Assembly: GCF_005484585.1 (NCBI RefSeq)
Contig: NZ_CP039435.1
Coordinates: forward strand, 1,426,001-1,490,000
DNA: 64,000 nt
From: Brevundimonas sp. SGAir0440
GTDB lineage: Bacteria; Pseudomonadota; Alphaproteobacteria; Caulobacterales; Caulobacteraceae
Direction of reading: 5' to 3'
A program made the translations under genes and the position numbers. The first letter of the stretch is position 1. Every line of letters starts with the position of its first letter. Shown piece after piece: positions 1 through 9,303 of this stretch. The notes under the pieces are model-generated. The model was not told where the DNA came from, ran no database searches, and saw only the letters and a program-made list of their open reading frames with translations.

Positions 1-171
1 CAGGAAACGGTCGAGACGCCTTGCGTGGCCATCGGCGGCATCACGGTCGACAACGCCGCCGAGTTGGCCCACGCCGGCGCCGACTTCGTGGCGGTCAGCG
101 GCGGGGTCTGGAACCATCCTGACGGCCCGGCCGAGGCCGTCAGGCGCTTCAATGAAAAATTGAGGCCCTGA
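1..171 (+). CDS. thiE: Thiamine-phosphate synthase, C-terminal fragment
   Basis: Only the last 56 codons lie in the window; the gene begins upstream. The fragment contains CVAIGGI followed by [12 protein letters not shown], which fits the phosphate-binding end of the ThiE TIM barrel. That enzyme joins HMP-pyrophosphate to the thiazole phosphate to make thiamine monophosphate in the cytoplasm. TenI-type paralogues share this end, so thiE against tenI cannot be settled from the fragment. Confidence 0.7.
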   Translation, partial: QETVETPCVAIGGITVDNAAELAHAGADFVAVSGGVWNHPDGPAEAVRRFNEKLRP

Positions 172-233
172 CTTCAGGGGATATTAGGAACCGGCTGATC
201 CTATGCCGACCTCTGATTGGTCGGAACCTGTCC

Positions 234-1925
234 ATGATTCTGAGCCGCGCGCTCAATGTCGACGATCCCCCCAGCACGTCCGTGAAGGGCGTGATGGCGG
301 CTGGCCATCGGCCCGTACCCGTCGGCGCCGAAGGTCCGGACGGTTCCAGCCCGCTGATCCCGGTGCTGACGGGCGTGGCGGTCGCCATCCTGGTCGCCCT
401 GGCGATCGCCTATGCCCGTTCGGCCGGACTGGTGGCGGGCCTGTGGGGCGCCAGCGGCGTCGCCGTCGCTGTCTGGCTGCGCACCAGCCGTGGCCGCGCC
501 AGCGACCTTACCTTCGCCGGCGTCCTGACCGTCAGCATCCTGATCGGCGAGATCATCGCCGGCAACAAGCCGCCGCTGGCCCTGGCCTTCGCCATCGCCA
601 GCATGATCGAGATCGTGGCGGCCGTTCTGCTGGCGCGCCGCTTCTCGCCGACGCTCAACCTGTCCAGTCTGAATGGCGCGGTCAGCTTCCTGTTCTTTGC
701 GGCGGTCCTGGCGCCGATCCCCGCTGCCCTGTGCAGCGTCCTGATCCTGTCCGTGATGGGCCAGGGCGACATCGTCTGGCAGGGCTTCCAGACCTGGTGG
801 CTCGGCCACACACTGGGCATCGCCGTACTGGGGTCGCTGGGCATGTCGCTGACGCCTGCGATGTTCGCCCGCCTGCTGAAGCCCAGGAAACTGATCGAGG
901 CCGTAATTCTGATCGGCCTGGTGCCCGTCTTCTATTATGTCGCCTTCACGGGCGACGTGCCGATGGGGTTTGTCATGCTCCCGTTGTTGCTCGGCATCGC
1001 GGTCCGGCTCGGCGTCGCCGGCGCGGCCTTCACCCTGGTCGTGATGAGCATCCTGTTGGTCGGCAGCGCCATGATGGGACATGGCCCCTATGCCAAGGGC
1101 GACCTGACCCACCAGGTTCTGATGGCCCAGATGCTGGTGCTGATCGGCTATATGCCCGTCCTGCTGGTGGCCTCGCTGCTGGAAGAGCGCGATCTTCTGG
1201 CGGAGCGCGCGCGCGTCGGTCGCGAACGCGCCGAAAAGGCCTCGGAGGCCAAGTCCCGCCTGCTCGCCAACGTCGCCCACGAGATCAAGAGCCCCGTGGC
1301 CGGCATCATCGGCATCGGCGATCTGTGGCGACAGGGCCATCTCGGGCCGGTCTCGGCCCAGCAGGCCGAGATGTCCGACATGCTGGTCAAGACCGCGCGG
1401 CAGGTCGAGACCCTGGCGCACGATCTGCTGGATGTGGCCCGCGCCGAATCCGGGGCCGTCCGGGTCGATTTGCGGCCGACCGACATTCCAGGGCTGCTGG
1501 AAGACGTGCGCCGCACGTGCCTGCTGTGGCCCGACGCCGACCGGGTCGCCGTCGAGGTGATGTGCGAGGGCGATGGCTTGATTGCGGTCGCGGACTCCCA
1601 GCGTCTGGCCCAGATCATCACCAACCTGACCAGCAATGCGCTGAAATACGGCGGATCCGGCGGCCGCGTCATCCTGCGCGCGCTTCGTCAGGATGACTGC
1701 GTCCGCATCGAGGTCAGCGATTTCGGCCCCGGCCTGTCGCTTCAGAAGCAGGCGCAGCTGTTCGAACCCTTCAACCGCCTGGGCCTTGAGCGTTCGACGG
1801 TCGAGGGGCACGGCGTCGGCCTGGCCCTGGCCAAGCGATTAGTCGAGTTGCAGGGCGGCTCGATCGGCGTGATCTCGGCGCCGGGCGAGGGCGCCACCTT
1901 CTGGGTCTTGCTGCCCAAGGCATGA
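234..1925 (+). CDS. Membrane-bound sensor histidine kinase
   Basis: A 563-residue kinase. After about 40 polar residues come many hydrophobic segments (about residues 42-320, roughly eight membrane passes), resembling an integral-membrane MASE-type sensor region. A short helical linker leads to a HisKA domain with the phospho-acceptor His349 in VAHEIKSP. The HATPase domain has an N box (NLTSNALKYG), a G1 box (DFGPGLS) and a late G box (GHGVGLAL). There is no receiver domain and no response regulator next to it, so it is an orphan whose signal and partner are unknown. The start at 234 is the first ATG in frame; a start a little downstream, at the Met before AAGHRP, is possible. Confidence 0.85.
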   Translation: MILSRALNVDDPPSTSVKGVMAAGHRPVPVGAEGPDGSSPLIPVLTGVAVAILVALAIAYARSAGLVAGLWGASGVAVAVWLRTSRGRASDLTFAGVLTVSILIGEIIAGNKPPLALAFAIASMIEIVAAVLLARRFSPTLNLSSLNGAVSFLFFAAVLAPIPAALCSVLILSVMGQGDIVWQGFQTWWLGHTLGIAVLGSLGMSLTPAMFARLLKPRKLIEAVILIGLVPVFYYVAFTGDVPMGFVMLPLLLGIAVRLGVAGAAFTLVVMSILLVGSAMMGHGPYAKGDLTHQVLMAQMLVLIGYMPVLLVASLLEERDLLAERARVGRERAEKASEAKSRLLANVAHEIKSPVAGIIGIGDLWRQGHLGPVSAQQAEMSDMLVKTARQVETLAHDLLDVARAESGAVRVDLRPTDIPGLLEDVRRTCLLWPDADRVAVEVMCEGDGLIAVADSQRLAQIITNLTSNALKYGGSGGRVILRALRQDDCVRIEVSDFGPGLSLQKQAQLFEPFNRLGLERSTVEGHGVGLALAKRLVELQGGSIGVISAPGEGATFWVLLPKA

Positions 1926-1968
1926 GGTCGCGCTTGCGGTCGCGCTTCGGCCGCGCGATGGTCCGGCC

Positions 1969-2769
1969 ATGCCCATGATCGCCCTTGCCGCCGCCCTCGT
2001 GTTTTCCGGACAGACGACGACGCCCCCGGCGCAACGTCCCGGTTCCAACCTGACCCGCGATCTGAACAGCGCCCCGCCTTCCGGCTTGGCCACGCCTCCG
2101 GCCGCATCCACCGCAGTGCCGACGCCGACGCCGACGCCAGCGCCGACCGCCGGCGCGACCCAAGCTCTGCCTCCGATCGGCCAGACCCCCGCAGCATCGC
2201 CCCGTCCGGCGCCCGCCGCGTCATCTGCGCCGCGCACGACCCAGGCCCTGCCGCCGATCGGCCACAGCCCGGTGACGGCGACACGCCCGGCGACCGCGAC
2301 CCGTCCGCAAACCCCAGCCCCCACCGCAACGGCGCCTCGGGCGACCGCGCCTCAGCCGACAACGACCGCGCCTGCCGCAACCCCGCCGGCCGCCGCACCC
2401 GCCCCGGCGGCCTTGAACGCCGCCGCCATCGCCGCTCTGCCGTTCAGCATCCAACTGCCCGCCGGCCTGACGATCACCCCGGCGCGCGCGGGCGCGAACG
2501 CCAGCATCTATCGCGTCCAGCGTGGCGACCAGACCCTGCTGATGATCTACGCCGGTCCGTCGTCGCAGTTTCCGATCTACGACGGCGAGACCGTCCGCGC
2601 CGGCGGCCGCGCCTCGATCGTCGTGACCGAAGGCAGCCGCCGTCTGGCGATGGAGCATCTGTTCCAGCGCGCTGCGGACCCCAAGGAGATCCACGTGTGG
2701 ATCGCCAGCGTCGAGGGCGCGGACCGGGATCTGGCCGAACGCATCGGCCAGTCCATCGACGTCAAATAG
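1969..2769 (+). CDS. Exported Pro/Ala/Thr-rich hypothetical protein
   Basis: A 266-residue protein with a short hydrophobic N-terminus (MPMIALAAALVFSG), probably a signal peptide. About 125 residues of low-complexity Pro/Ala/Thr sequence follow, carrying the repeat TQALPPIG twice. A compact C-terminal domain begins near residue 150 (LPFSIQLPAGLTITPAR). The layout suggests a small periplasmic domain on a flexible, wall-spanning linker. I recognise no family. It follows the kinase on the same strand after 43 bp and could be co-transcribed. Two in-frame ATGs (codons 1 and 3) are possible starts. Confidence 0.65.
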   Translation: MPMIALAAALVFSGQTTTPPAQRPGSNLTRDLNSAPPSGLATPPAASTAVPTPTPTPAPTAGATQALPPIGQTPAASPRPAPAASSAPRTTQALPPIGHSPVTATRPATATRPQTPAPTATAPRATAPQPTTTAPAATPPAAAPAPAALNAAAIAALPFSIQLPAGLTITPARAGANASIYRVQRGDQTLLMIYAGPSSQFPIYDGETVRAGGRASIVVTEGSRRLAMEHLFQRAADPKEIHVWIASVEGADRDLAERIGQSIDVK

Positions 2770-2772
2770 GGC

Positions 2773-3114
2773 TCAGCCCTCGGACCAGACAGCCATTTCG
2801 GTGCCGGCCGGATCGGTGAAGTGGAAGCGGCGACCGCCGGGGAAGCTGTAGATCGGTTTCACGATCCGGCCGCCGGCGGCCTCGACCTTGGCCTGCATGG
2901 CTTCCAGGTCATGGGCGTACAGGATGGGCAGGGGGGTCTTGGTCTGATCGGCCTGATCGGCGTCGAACCCGCCGTCCAGACCCTGATCGAAGGCGGCATA
3001 GGTCGGGCCGTAATCCACGAAGGTCCAGCCGAACGCCTGGCTGTAGAATTCCTTGGTCGCGGGCAGGTTGGCGGCGGGCAGTTCGAGGTAGTCCATCTTT
3101 CCGTCTTCACGCAC
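2773..3114 (-). CDS. VOC-family (glyoxalase/bleomycin-resistance fold) protein
   Basis: A 113-residue single-domain VOC protein. It shows the beta-alpha-beta-beta-beta pattern with FYSQAFGWTF near the start and FHFTDPAGTEMAVW at the end, the typical metal-ligand Glu strand. GTG at 3114 is taken as the start because AGGAGA lies six bases before it; an ATG six codons later is the alternative. It lies downstream of aroC on the same strand after a 227-bp gap that shows nothing clear. The substrate cannot be told from sequence. Confidence 0.8.
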   Translation of the reverse strand: MREDGKMDYLELPAANLPATKEFYSQAFGWTFVDYGPTYAAFDQGLDGGFDADQADQTKTPLPILYAHDLEAMQAKVEAAGGRIVKPIYSFPGGRRFHFTDPAGTEMAVWSEG

Positions 3115-3341
3115 GGTTGATCTCCTGAGTTGGGCGCCACCGGTCCCTTGTCTTGCACGCGCTATCGACATGCGCAAACCTGCAAACGGTTCGCAGTTGC
3201 AGGAATCGAGCGATGATCGTGATGACGACAGGCCTGTCGGCCCTGATGGCCTTGATGCGGTGCGAGGCGCGTCTGATCCAGCCGCCGCCGAGGCTCGACG
3301 CCGATCGTGGAAACCCGCGCCGGCCTCGACCCAGACCCTGA

Positions 3342-4427
3342 TCAGCCGACCTGGGCGCGGTGCCTCAGATAGGCGTCGGCCAGGACGCAGGCGGCCATGG
3401 CCTCGACCACCGGCACGGCGCGCAGGGCGACGCATGGGTCGTGACGACCCTTGGTGCGCAGGTCCGTCTCTTCGCCGTCGCGCGTGATCGTCTGGCGCAG
3501 GGTCAGGATGGAGGAGGTCGGCTTGAACGCCACCCGCGCTGTCACCGGCTGACCCGTCGAAATCCCGCCCAGCACGCCGCCCGCCTTGTTCGACAGGAAG
3601 ACCGGCTGCTTGTTCAGGTCCAGCCGCATCTCGTCGGCGTTCTGCTCTCCGGTCAGTTCGGCGGCCTCGAAGCCGGCCCCGATCTCGACCCCCTTGGCCG
3701 CATTGATCGACATCAGGGCGGCGGCCAACTCGCCGTCCAGCTTGCCGTACAGGGGCGCGCCCCAACCCGCCGGAACGCCCGTGACCTCCAGCGCGACGAC
3801 CGCCCCGACCGACGATCCCGCCTTGCGGACGCCGTCCAGATAGGCCTCCCAGTCGCCCACGACCTCGACCGAGGCGGCGAATAGCGGATTGGTGTGGACG
3901 GCGTCGAAGTCGATCCGATCCGGCGCGATCCGATGCGGGCCGATCTGGACTACGCCGGCCCTGATCTTCACGCCGTCGCCCAGCACCTTGCGCGCCACGG
4001 CCCCGGCAGCCACGCGGCTGGCCGTCTCGCGCGCCGAGGATCGACCGCCGCCCCGGTGGTCCCGCACCCCGTATTTGGCCTGATAGACATAGTCGGCGTG
4101 CCCCGGCCGATAGGCGCGGGCGATCTCGCCATAGTCCTTGGACCGCTGGTCCTCGTTCTCGATCAGGATCGAGATCGGCGTGCCCGTCGTAACAGGCCCG
4201 TCGCCGTCGTCGAACACGCCCGACAGGATGCGCGCCGTGTCGCTTTCCTTGCGCTGGGTCACGAAACGGCTGCCGCCCGGCTTGCGCTGATCCAGCCAGG
4301 GCTGAAGATCCGCCTCGGTCAGAGGGATCATCGGCGGGCATCCGTCCACGACGCAGCCGATCGCCGGCCCATGGCTCTCGCCCCAGGTGGTCACGCGAAA
4401 CAGATGGCCGAAGGTGTTGTGCGACAT
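3342..4427 (-). CDS. aroC: Chorismate synthase
   Basis: A 361-residue enzyme of full family length. It performs the last shikimate-pathway step: anti-1,4-elimination of phosphate from EPSP to give chorismate, using reduced FMN. Seen: the N-terminal [14 protein letters not shown] signature, the AYRPGHADY motif, [18 protein letters not shown], and a C-terminal [17 protein letters not shown] block. The start codon is ten bases from the end of the J-domain-like gene on the same strand, so the two are likely one transcript. Confidence 0.96.
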   Translation of the reverse strand: MSHNTFGHLFRVTTWGESHGPAIGCVVDGCPPMIPLTEADLQPWLDQRKPGGSRFVTQRKESDTARILSGVFDDGDGPVTTGTPISILIENEDQRSKDYGEIARAYRPGHADYVYQAKYGVRDHRGGGRSSARETASRVAAGAVARKVLGDGVKIRAGVVQIGPHRIAPDRIDFDAVHTNPLFAASVEVVGDWEAYLDGVRKAGSSVGAVVALEVTGVPAGWGAPLYGKLDGELAAALMSINAAKGVEIGAGFEAAELTGEQNADEMRLDLNKQPVFLSNKAGGVLGGISTGQPVTARVAFKPTSSILTLRQTITRDGEETDLRTKGRHDPCVALRAVPVVEAMAACVLADAYLRHRAQVG

Positions 4428-4436
4428 GGCCCCGAC

Positions 4437-5171
4437 TTAGGCCGCCAGACGCTCCTGCGTCCAGACCCGCGTGAACCGCACCAGCAGGTCCTCCGCCGCC
4501 GAGGGAACATCGGATGACGGCTCCAGCGTCACGAACAGATGGCCCGCCGGCCGCGATCCGCGCGCGGGCAGGCCCAGGTCCTTCAACCGCACCCGCACCG
4601 GCGCGGCCATGTCGGCGGTGATCCAGGCCGAGCGCGTGCCGACAGGGGTCTCGATCTCCACCCGCCCGCCGTCGGCCATCAGGCGACGCTCGACGGCCCA
4701 GGTCATGAACAGATCGTCGCCGACGACCGACAGCCCGTCCTCGGGCCGGATCAGCACCGACAGATAGAGGTCGCTCCCGTCCGCCGCTCCGCGCCTGAGC
4801 CGCAGATGGTCGCCGCTGCGCAGGCCCTTGGGCGCCGTGACCCGCACCGTGCGTGCGCCCAGCCGGACCTCGACCTGACCCCCGGCCAGGGCCTGCATCG
4901 GCGACAGAACCAGAACCGGCATCGGCGCGGGCCGCGCGGCGGGGGCCGACAGGGCGGGGCGAGGGGGCTGGTGCGCCTGGATCAGCCGATAGGCCGCGAT
5001 CACGCGCCGGAATCGCTCGGCGTCCCCGCCGGCCTGATCAGGCCGCGCCGCCTTCACCGCCGTGCGGAAGGCGGCCTTCAGCGTCGACGCATCGACATCG
5101 CCCTTCAGCCCCAGGATCGACAGGGCCTCACGGACGCCGGACACATCTGAAATCGGAACAGGCGCGCTCAT
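4437..5171 (-). CDS. DnaJ-like protein with a degenerate J domain
   Basis: A 244-residue protein. Residues about 12-68 look like a J domain ([19 protein letters not shown], then the loop), but the invariant HPD that stimulates Hsp70 ATPase reads RPD (Arg43-Pro44-Asp45). Residues about 85-235 resemble the DnaJ C-terminal substrate-binding domain ([23 protein letters not shown]; a second half near [11 protein letters not shown]). There is no G/F-rich or zinc region. A role as a DnaK co-chaperone is doubtful without the His; it may instead bind clients or act on one partner. It lies just upstream of aroC. Confidence 0.75.
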   Translation of the reverse strand: MSAPVPISDVSGVREALSILGLKGDVDASTLKAAFRTAVKAARPDQAGGDAERFRRVIAAYRLIQAHQPPRPALSAPAARPAPMPVLVLSPMQALAGGQVEVRLGARTVRVTAPKGLRSGDHLRLRRGAADGSDLYLSVLIRPEDGLSVVGDDLFMTWAVERRLMADGGRVEIETPVGTRSAWITADMAAPVRVRLKDLGLPARGSRPAGHLFVTLEPSSDVPSAAEDLLVRFTRVWTQERLAA

Positions 5172-5281
5172 GCCGTCACCGTTCGCCCATCAGGGTCAAT
5201 GGGCGGTTAACCCTGACGGCGACATGCCCGTTTTTGACCGCGATCATTCCCAGCCGCGCCAGCACCGACTACATCACCCCC

Positions 5282-5956
5282 ATGACCGCATCCGTGATCC
5301 CGCCCAGCCCGTCGCGTGAGGAATACGCCCGCGACTATGCCGCCGCCCTGGCCGCCAATGGCGACGAGACCATCTTCGATCGCCCCGAACCCATCGGCCT
5401 GTTCGTCGAATGGCTGGCGGACGCGAGGGCGCACGAGCCGAACGATCCCAACGCCATGACCCTGTCGACCGTCGACGCCGACGGCCTGCCCGATGCGCGG
5501 ATCGTCCTGCTGAAGGACGTCGATGCGCGAGGGTTCACCTTCTATTCGAACAGCGAGAGCGCCAAGGGCGTCGAACTGGCCGGTTGCGCGGCCGCCGCCC
5601 TGACCTTCCACTGGAAATCCCTGCGCCGCCAAGTGCGGGTGCGCGGCGCGGTCGAGCCGGTCACGCCGGCCGAGGCCGACGCCTATTTCGCCAGCCGCGC
5701 GCGCGAAAGCCGCATCGGCGCATGGGCTTCGGACCAGTCCCGCCCCCTGTCGGATCGCACCGTGCTGGAAGAGGCCGTGGGCCGCGAAACCGCGCGCTTC
5801 GATGGTCAGGAGGTGCCGCGCCCGTCCCACTGGACCGGCTGGCGCGTCGTTCCGCGCTCGGTCGAGTTCTGGCGCGATCGCCCGTTCCGCCTGCATGACC
5901 GACTGCGTTTCGACCGCGACGGCGAGGCCTGGCGCTCGGGCCGCCTCTGGCCCTGA
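5282..5956 (+). CDS. pdxH: Pyridoxamine 5'-phosphate oxidase
   Basis: A 224-residue FMN enzyme that oxidises PNP and PMP to pyridoxal 5'-phosphate with O2. Seen: [23 protein letters not shown] (FMN-binding strand), [31 protein letters not shown], and the C-terminal block [21 protein letters not shown] with the conserved Arg and His. The ATG at 5282 gives the usual N-terminus ([10 protein letters not shown]). Reading upstream in the same frame gives only Arg/Pro-rich sequence inside the divergent gene. It is divergent from the J-domain gene and convergent with queA, which ends six bases away. Confidence 0.95.
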   Translation: MTASVIPPSPSREEYARDYAAALAANGDETIFDRPEPIGLFVEWLADARAHEPNDPNAMTLSTVDADGLPDARIVLLKDVDARGFTFYSNSESAKGVELAGCAAAALTFHWKSLRRQVRVRGAVEPVTPAEADAYFASRARESRIGAWASDQSRPLSDRTVLEEAVGRETARFDGQEVPRPSHWTGWRVVPRSVEFWRDRPFRLHDRLRFDRDGEAWRSGRLWP

Positions 5957-5962
5957 CCGCCA

Positions 5963-7048
5963 TCAGTCGCGGAACAGCAGCGATCCGTCGCCGTAGGAAT
6001 AGAAGCGATAGCCGTCGGCGACCGCATGGGCATAGGCCGCCTTCATCGTCGCCGTGCCCGCAAAGGCGCCGACCAGCATGAACAGCGTCGATTTCGGCAG
6101 GTGGAAGTTGGTCATCAGCACATCGACCGCCCGGAACCGATAGCCCGGCGTGATGAAGATGGCCGTGTCGCCGTGGAAGGGTTTGATCTCTCCGTCCTCT
6201 GCCGTCGCGCTTTCCAGCAGCCGCAGGGAGGTGGTGCCGACGCAGACGATGCGCCCGCCCTTTGCATGGACGGCGTTCAGGGCGGAGGCGGTGTCAGGCG
6301 ACACCTCGCCCCATTCGCTGTGCATCTTGTGATCGGCCAGGTCGTCGGCCTTGACCGGCAGGAAGGTGCCGGCCCCGACATGCAGCGTCACCGCATGGGT
6401 CGAGACGCCCTTGGCGCGGATGGCGTCCAGCAGGGCCGGGGTGAAATGCAGGCCCGCCGTCGGCGCCGCGACCGACCCGTCGTGCTCGGCGAAGACGGTC
6501 TGATAGTCCGACCGATCGCGATCGTCCTCGGGTCTTTTGGCGGCGATATAGGGCGGCAGGGGCATGACCCCCACATCGCGGATCGCGTCGTCCAGAGCCG
6601 GTCCCGCCAGGTCAAAGGTCAGGGTGATCAGGCCGTCTTCCCCCTTTGCCGTCACCGTGGCGTCCAGTCGCCCCAGGTCGCAGGCGGCGTCGCTCGCGTT
6701 TCCGAACCGGATCCGATCCCCCGTCTTGATCCGCTTGCCCGGCTTCATGAAGGCGGACCAGACGTCGGGCGCGTCGCGGTGATGCAGCGTCGCCTCCACC
6801 TCGACCGTCAAGGTTTCGCCCTCGGCCCCGATCCGCTGACGCACGCCCGACAGACGGGCGGGAATGACCCGCGTATCGTTGAACACCAAGGCGTCGCCGG
6901 GCTGCAGGAAGTCCGGCAGATCGCGAATGATCCGGTCTTCCAGCGCGCCGCCTTTCACCACCAGCAACCGTGCGGAATCGCGCGGATCGGCCGGGCGCAA
7001 CGCAATCCGGTCCTCGGGCAGGTCGAAATCGAAATCGGCGGTCTTCAT
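5963..7048 (-). CDS. queA: S-adenosylmethionine:tRNA ribosyltransferase-isomerase
   Basis: A 361-residue enzyme that transfers the ribosyl part of SAM to preQ1 in tRNA, giving epoxyqueuosine. Seen: [25 protein letters not shown] at the start, [43 protein letters not shown] and [20 protein letters not shown]. The start at 7048 (MKTADFDF) matches the family N-terminus; an extension to 7108 is Arg-rich and unlikely. The preQ0 genes queC, queE and queD lie 11 kb away in this window; queF, tgt and queG are not here. Confidence 0.95.
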   Translation of the reverse strand: MKTADFDFDLPEDRIALRPADPRDSARLLVVKGGALEDRIIRDLPDFLQPGDALVFNDTRVIPARLSGVRQRIGAEGETLTVEVEATLHHRDAPDVWSAFMKPGKRIKTGDRIRFGNASDAACDLGRLDATVTAKGEDGLITLTFDLAGPALDDAIRDVGVMPLPPYIAAKRPEDDRDRSDYQTVFAEHDGSVAAPTAGLHFTPALLDAIRAKGVSTHAVTLHVGAGTFLPVKADDLADHKMHSEWGEVSPDTASALNAVHAKGGRIVCVGTTSLRLLESATAEDGEIKPFHGDTAIFITPGYRFRAVDVLMTNFHLPKSTLFMLVGAFAGTATMKAAYAHAVADGYRFYSYGDGSLLFRD

Positions 7049-7390
7049 CGCGCGCTCTATAGGGCGCTCCGACGCGCCGCGCCACGTCGCGGCGTGCTGC
7101 CAGCGCATCGTCGGCGCGCCGCTGTCTGATTCACAACGGCTTTTCGCGCCCGAACGGCGTCTAACCGACCGCGCCCCGGCCGTGTGGTAGACTGGTCGGC
7201 GATCTTTGACAGCGTAAGTTCAGGCGGAAGGGACGACCAAATCCCGCCCGCGCCTTACCCGGATGATGGCGCCGGATTAGACGAGTTAGACACTTTAGAC
7301 GGTGAATTCCCGTCCGCGGCCAAAGGCTCCACCGTCGCGAGATTAGACAAATTAGACTCTTTAGACGGTAAAATTCCCCGCCGTCTGATC
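7049..7390. other. Gap between queA and dadA with a possible gene remnant
   Basis: A 342-bp stretch with no confident gene. From GTG at 7184 a + strand frame stays open through 7386 and on across dadA in antisense. Its first part reads [17 protein letters not shown], then a Pro-rich stretch, then LDELDTLDG and LDKLDSLDG. The acidic N-terminus and the repeats do not resemble the Arg/Pro-rich noise of other antisense frames here. It may be the decayed start of a gene cut off by dadA, or non-coding DNA with repeats. I could not identify a family. Confidence 0.3.
7275..7386 (+). repeat. Two copies of a TTAGACNNN triplet repeat block
   Basis: Two direct copies of about 40 bp start at 7275 and 7341, 66 bp apart. 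Each holds three TTAGAC hexamers at exact 9-bp spacing (TTAGACGAG, TTAGACACT, TTAGACGGT in the first; TTAGACAAA, TTAGACTCT, TTAGACGGT in the second). Both are followed by an AT-rich stretch and a C-rich run. The copies differ at several third-codon-like positions. They could be iteron-like protein-binding sites, or coding repeats of Leu-Asp-X. Confidence 0.75.
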
Positions 7391-8677
7391 TCAGCTGAAG
7401 CCCGGCGCAAACGCCCCGGCCCAGGCGCCATAGCGGTTCAGCGACAGGTCGCGGGTTTCGATCTCGGCCGCCTTGCCGTCGACCATGTCGGCCAGAACCC
7501 GCGCCGAGCCACACGCCATGGTCCAGCCCAAGGTGCCGTGGCCGGTGTTCAGATAAAGCCCAGGAACCTTGGTCGCGCCGATCACCGGCGTGCCGTCCGG
7601 CGTCATCGGACGCAGGCCCGACCAGTAGCTGGCGCCCGCCAGGTCGCCGCCGCCCGGGAACAGGCTGCCGACCGAATGGGTCAGGGTCTCGCGACGGACG
7701 GCGGGCAGGGTGTTGTTGTATCCCGACAGTTCGGCCATGCCGCCCACGCGGATGCGGTCGCCCAGGCGCGTGATCGCCACCTTGTAGCTCTCGTCCATGA
7801 CGGTGGAGACGGGCGCGCGGTCTTCGTTCACGATCTTGGCCGTGATCGAATAGCCCTTCACCGGATAGACCGGCAGATCCAGCCCCAGCGGCTTCGCCAT
7901 CATCGGCGAATAGGAGCCGAGCGCCAGGATGACCAGATCGGCCGTCAGGGCGCCCTTGCTGGTCAGGGCGCCGGTCGCGCGACCGTCCGTCATCGTGATC
8001 GACTGGATGTCGGTCCCGGTATGGAAGACCACGCCGCGCTCCGCCGCCAGCTTGGCCAGGGCGTTGGTGAACAGGAAGCAGTCGCCCGTCTCGTCATGCG
8101 GCAGACGAAGACCCCCGACGAAATCAACGTCGGAGGCGGCCAGGCCCGGCTCGGCCGCGATACAGCCCGCGCGGTCCAGAACCTCGCACGGCACGCCGGC
8201 GGCCTTCAGCACATCGACGTCCTTGTGCACGTCGGCCAGCTGTTTTTCGGTACGAAACAGCTGCAGCGTGCCCTGCTGGCGACCGTCATAGGCGATGCCG
8301 GTCTCGCGGCGCAGCAGGTCGATCTGGTCGCGGCTGTATTCGGCCAGACGCACCATCCGGCTCTTGTTTAGCGCATAGCGGTCATGGGTGCAGTTGCGCA
8401 GCATGGCGACGGTCCAGCGCACCATGGCCATGTCCAGCCGCGGCCGTACGATCAGGGGGGCGTGGCGCATCAGCAGCCACTTCATCGCCTTGACCGGGAT
8501 CGACGGCGCAGCCCACGGCGCGGAATAGCCCGGCGAGATCTGCGCGGCGTTGGCGAAGCTGGTCTCCAGCGCCGGACCGGCCTGGCGATCCACCACCGTG
8601 ACCTCATGCCCCGCCTGGCTGAGATACCAGGCGGTGGTGACGCCGATGACGCCCGATCCAAGCACCAGAACCCGCAT
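7391..8677 (-). CDS. dadA: D-amino acid dehydrogenase (DadA-type FAD oxidoreductase)
   Basis: A 428-residue FAD enzyme of the DAO superfamily that oxidatively deaminates D-amino acids (classically D-alanine) to 2-oxo acids and passes electrons to the respiratory chain. Seen: the N-terminal Rossmann motif [35 protein letters not shown], and the C-terminal [16 protein letters not shown] characteristic of DadA. No alanine racemase gene follows. It is divergent from an Lrp/AsnC gene across 135 bp that holds two inverted repeats, so it is probably the target of that regulator. Confidence 0.92.
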   Translation of the reverse strand: MRVLVLGSGVIGVTTAWYLSQAGHEVTVVDRQAGPALETSFANAAQISPGYSAPWAAPSIPVKAMKWLLMRHAPLIVRPRLDMAMVRWTVAMLRNCTHDRYALNKSRMVRLAEYSRDQIDLLRRETGIAYDGRQQGTLQLFRTEKQLADVHKDVDVLKAAGVPCEVLDRAGCIAAEPGLAASDVDFVGGLRLPHDETGDCFLFTNALAKLAAERGVVFHTGTDIQSITMTDGRATGALTSKGALTADLVILALGSYSPMMAKPLGLDLPVYPVKGYSITAKIVNEDRAPVSTVMDESYKVAITRLGDRIRVGGMAELSGYNNTLPAVRRETLTHSVGSLFPGGGDLAGASYWSGLRPMTPDGTPVIGATKVPGLYLNTGHGTLGWTMACGSARVLADMVDGKAAEIETRDLSLNRYGAWAGAFAPGFS

Positions 8678-8747
8678 GTGACGTTTCCAAGCCCAATGTT
8701 GTTATTCGCTGCAAGCTAGCGCCGCATGGATCGATGATCCTGCCTGT

Positions 8748-8794
8748 TTGCGCAACGATCGGTCGCTGATAAAAGTCTGACGCAATAATTTGCG
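8748..8794. promoter_or_regulatory. Inverted repeats in the dadA/lrp intergenic region
   Basis: Two short palindromes with a common TTGCG/CGCAA core: TTGCGCAA at 8748-8755 and CGCAA-TAAT-TTGCG at 8781-8794, with centres 36 bp apart. The second lies 19 bp before the GTG of the Lrp-type gene. Lrp/AsnC proteins bind such short AT-centred palindromes, usually several per promoter. Their role as the operator of both genes is inferred. Confidence 0.5.
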
Positions 8795-8812
8795 GCTAAA
8801 TGGCGGAAAATT

Positions 8813-9262
8813 GTGTCCCTGCTCGATCCCCTCGACCAACGCCTCCTTCAACGGCTCCGCGCCAACGGGCGCATCAGCAATGCGGACTTGGCCTCCGCCG
8901 TCGGTCTGTCGCCTTCCGCCTGCCTGCGGCGGGTGCGGCGGCTGGAAGAACGCGGGGTGATCCGGGGCTATGCCGCCGTCCTGGCCAACGACAGCGACGA
9001 CGGCGTCGTCGCCTATGTCGAGATCACGCTGGAGAAGCAGACCGACGACCACATGCGCCGGTTCGAGGCGGCCGTCCGCAACCACCCGGAAATCCGCGAC
9101 TGCTATCTGATGGCGGGCGAGGCCGACTACATCGTCCGCGCCGTCGCGCCCGACATCGCCGCCTATGAGGTGATCCACAAGGACGTCCTGTCGCGCTTGC
9201 CGGGCGTGTCGCGCATCCATTCCAGCCTGGCGATCCGCAACGTCCTGGCGGCGCGCGGCTGA
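8813..9262 (+). CDS. Lrp/AsnC-family transcriptional regulator
   Basis: A 149-residue regulator. Residues about 4-60 form the AsnC helix-turn-helix (LDQRLLQRLRANGRISNADLASAVGLSPSACLRRVRRLEERGVI). Residues about 65-140 form the RAM effector domain with AGEADYIVRAVAPDI. GTG at 8813 gives the usual short N-terminus. Lrp-type genes beside dadA typically activate it in response to alanine or other amino acids (family knowledge); the divergent layout fits that. Confidence 0.93.
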   Translation: MSLLDPLDQRLLQRLRANGRISNADLASAVGLSPSACLRRVRRLEERGVIRGYAAVLANDSDDGVVAYVEITLEKQTDDHMRRFEAAVRNHPEIRDCYLMAGEADYIVRAVAPDIAAYEVIHKDVLSRLPGVSRIHSSLAIRNVLAARG

Positions 9263-9303
9263 AACGGGCTGAACCTTCCGGCCCGGTCGGGTGTTGTGGC
9301 GGC

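Noticed and set aside
201..1811. A 536-codon minus-strand frame opposite the sensor kinase
   Set aside because: High GC leaves antisense frames open. The + strand frame has complete HisKA and HATPase motifs; the antisense has only Gln/Asp/His-rich sequence.
2773..4341. A single 522-codon minus-strand frame joining a segment opposite aroC to the VOC gene
   Set aside because: The upstream part is an out-of-frame shadow of aroC. The VOC gene has its own GTG start with a ribosome-binding site at 3114.
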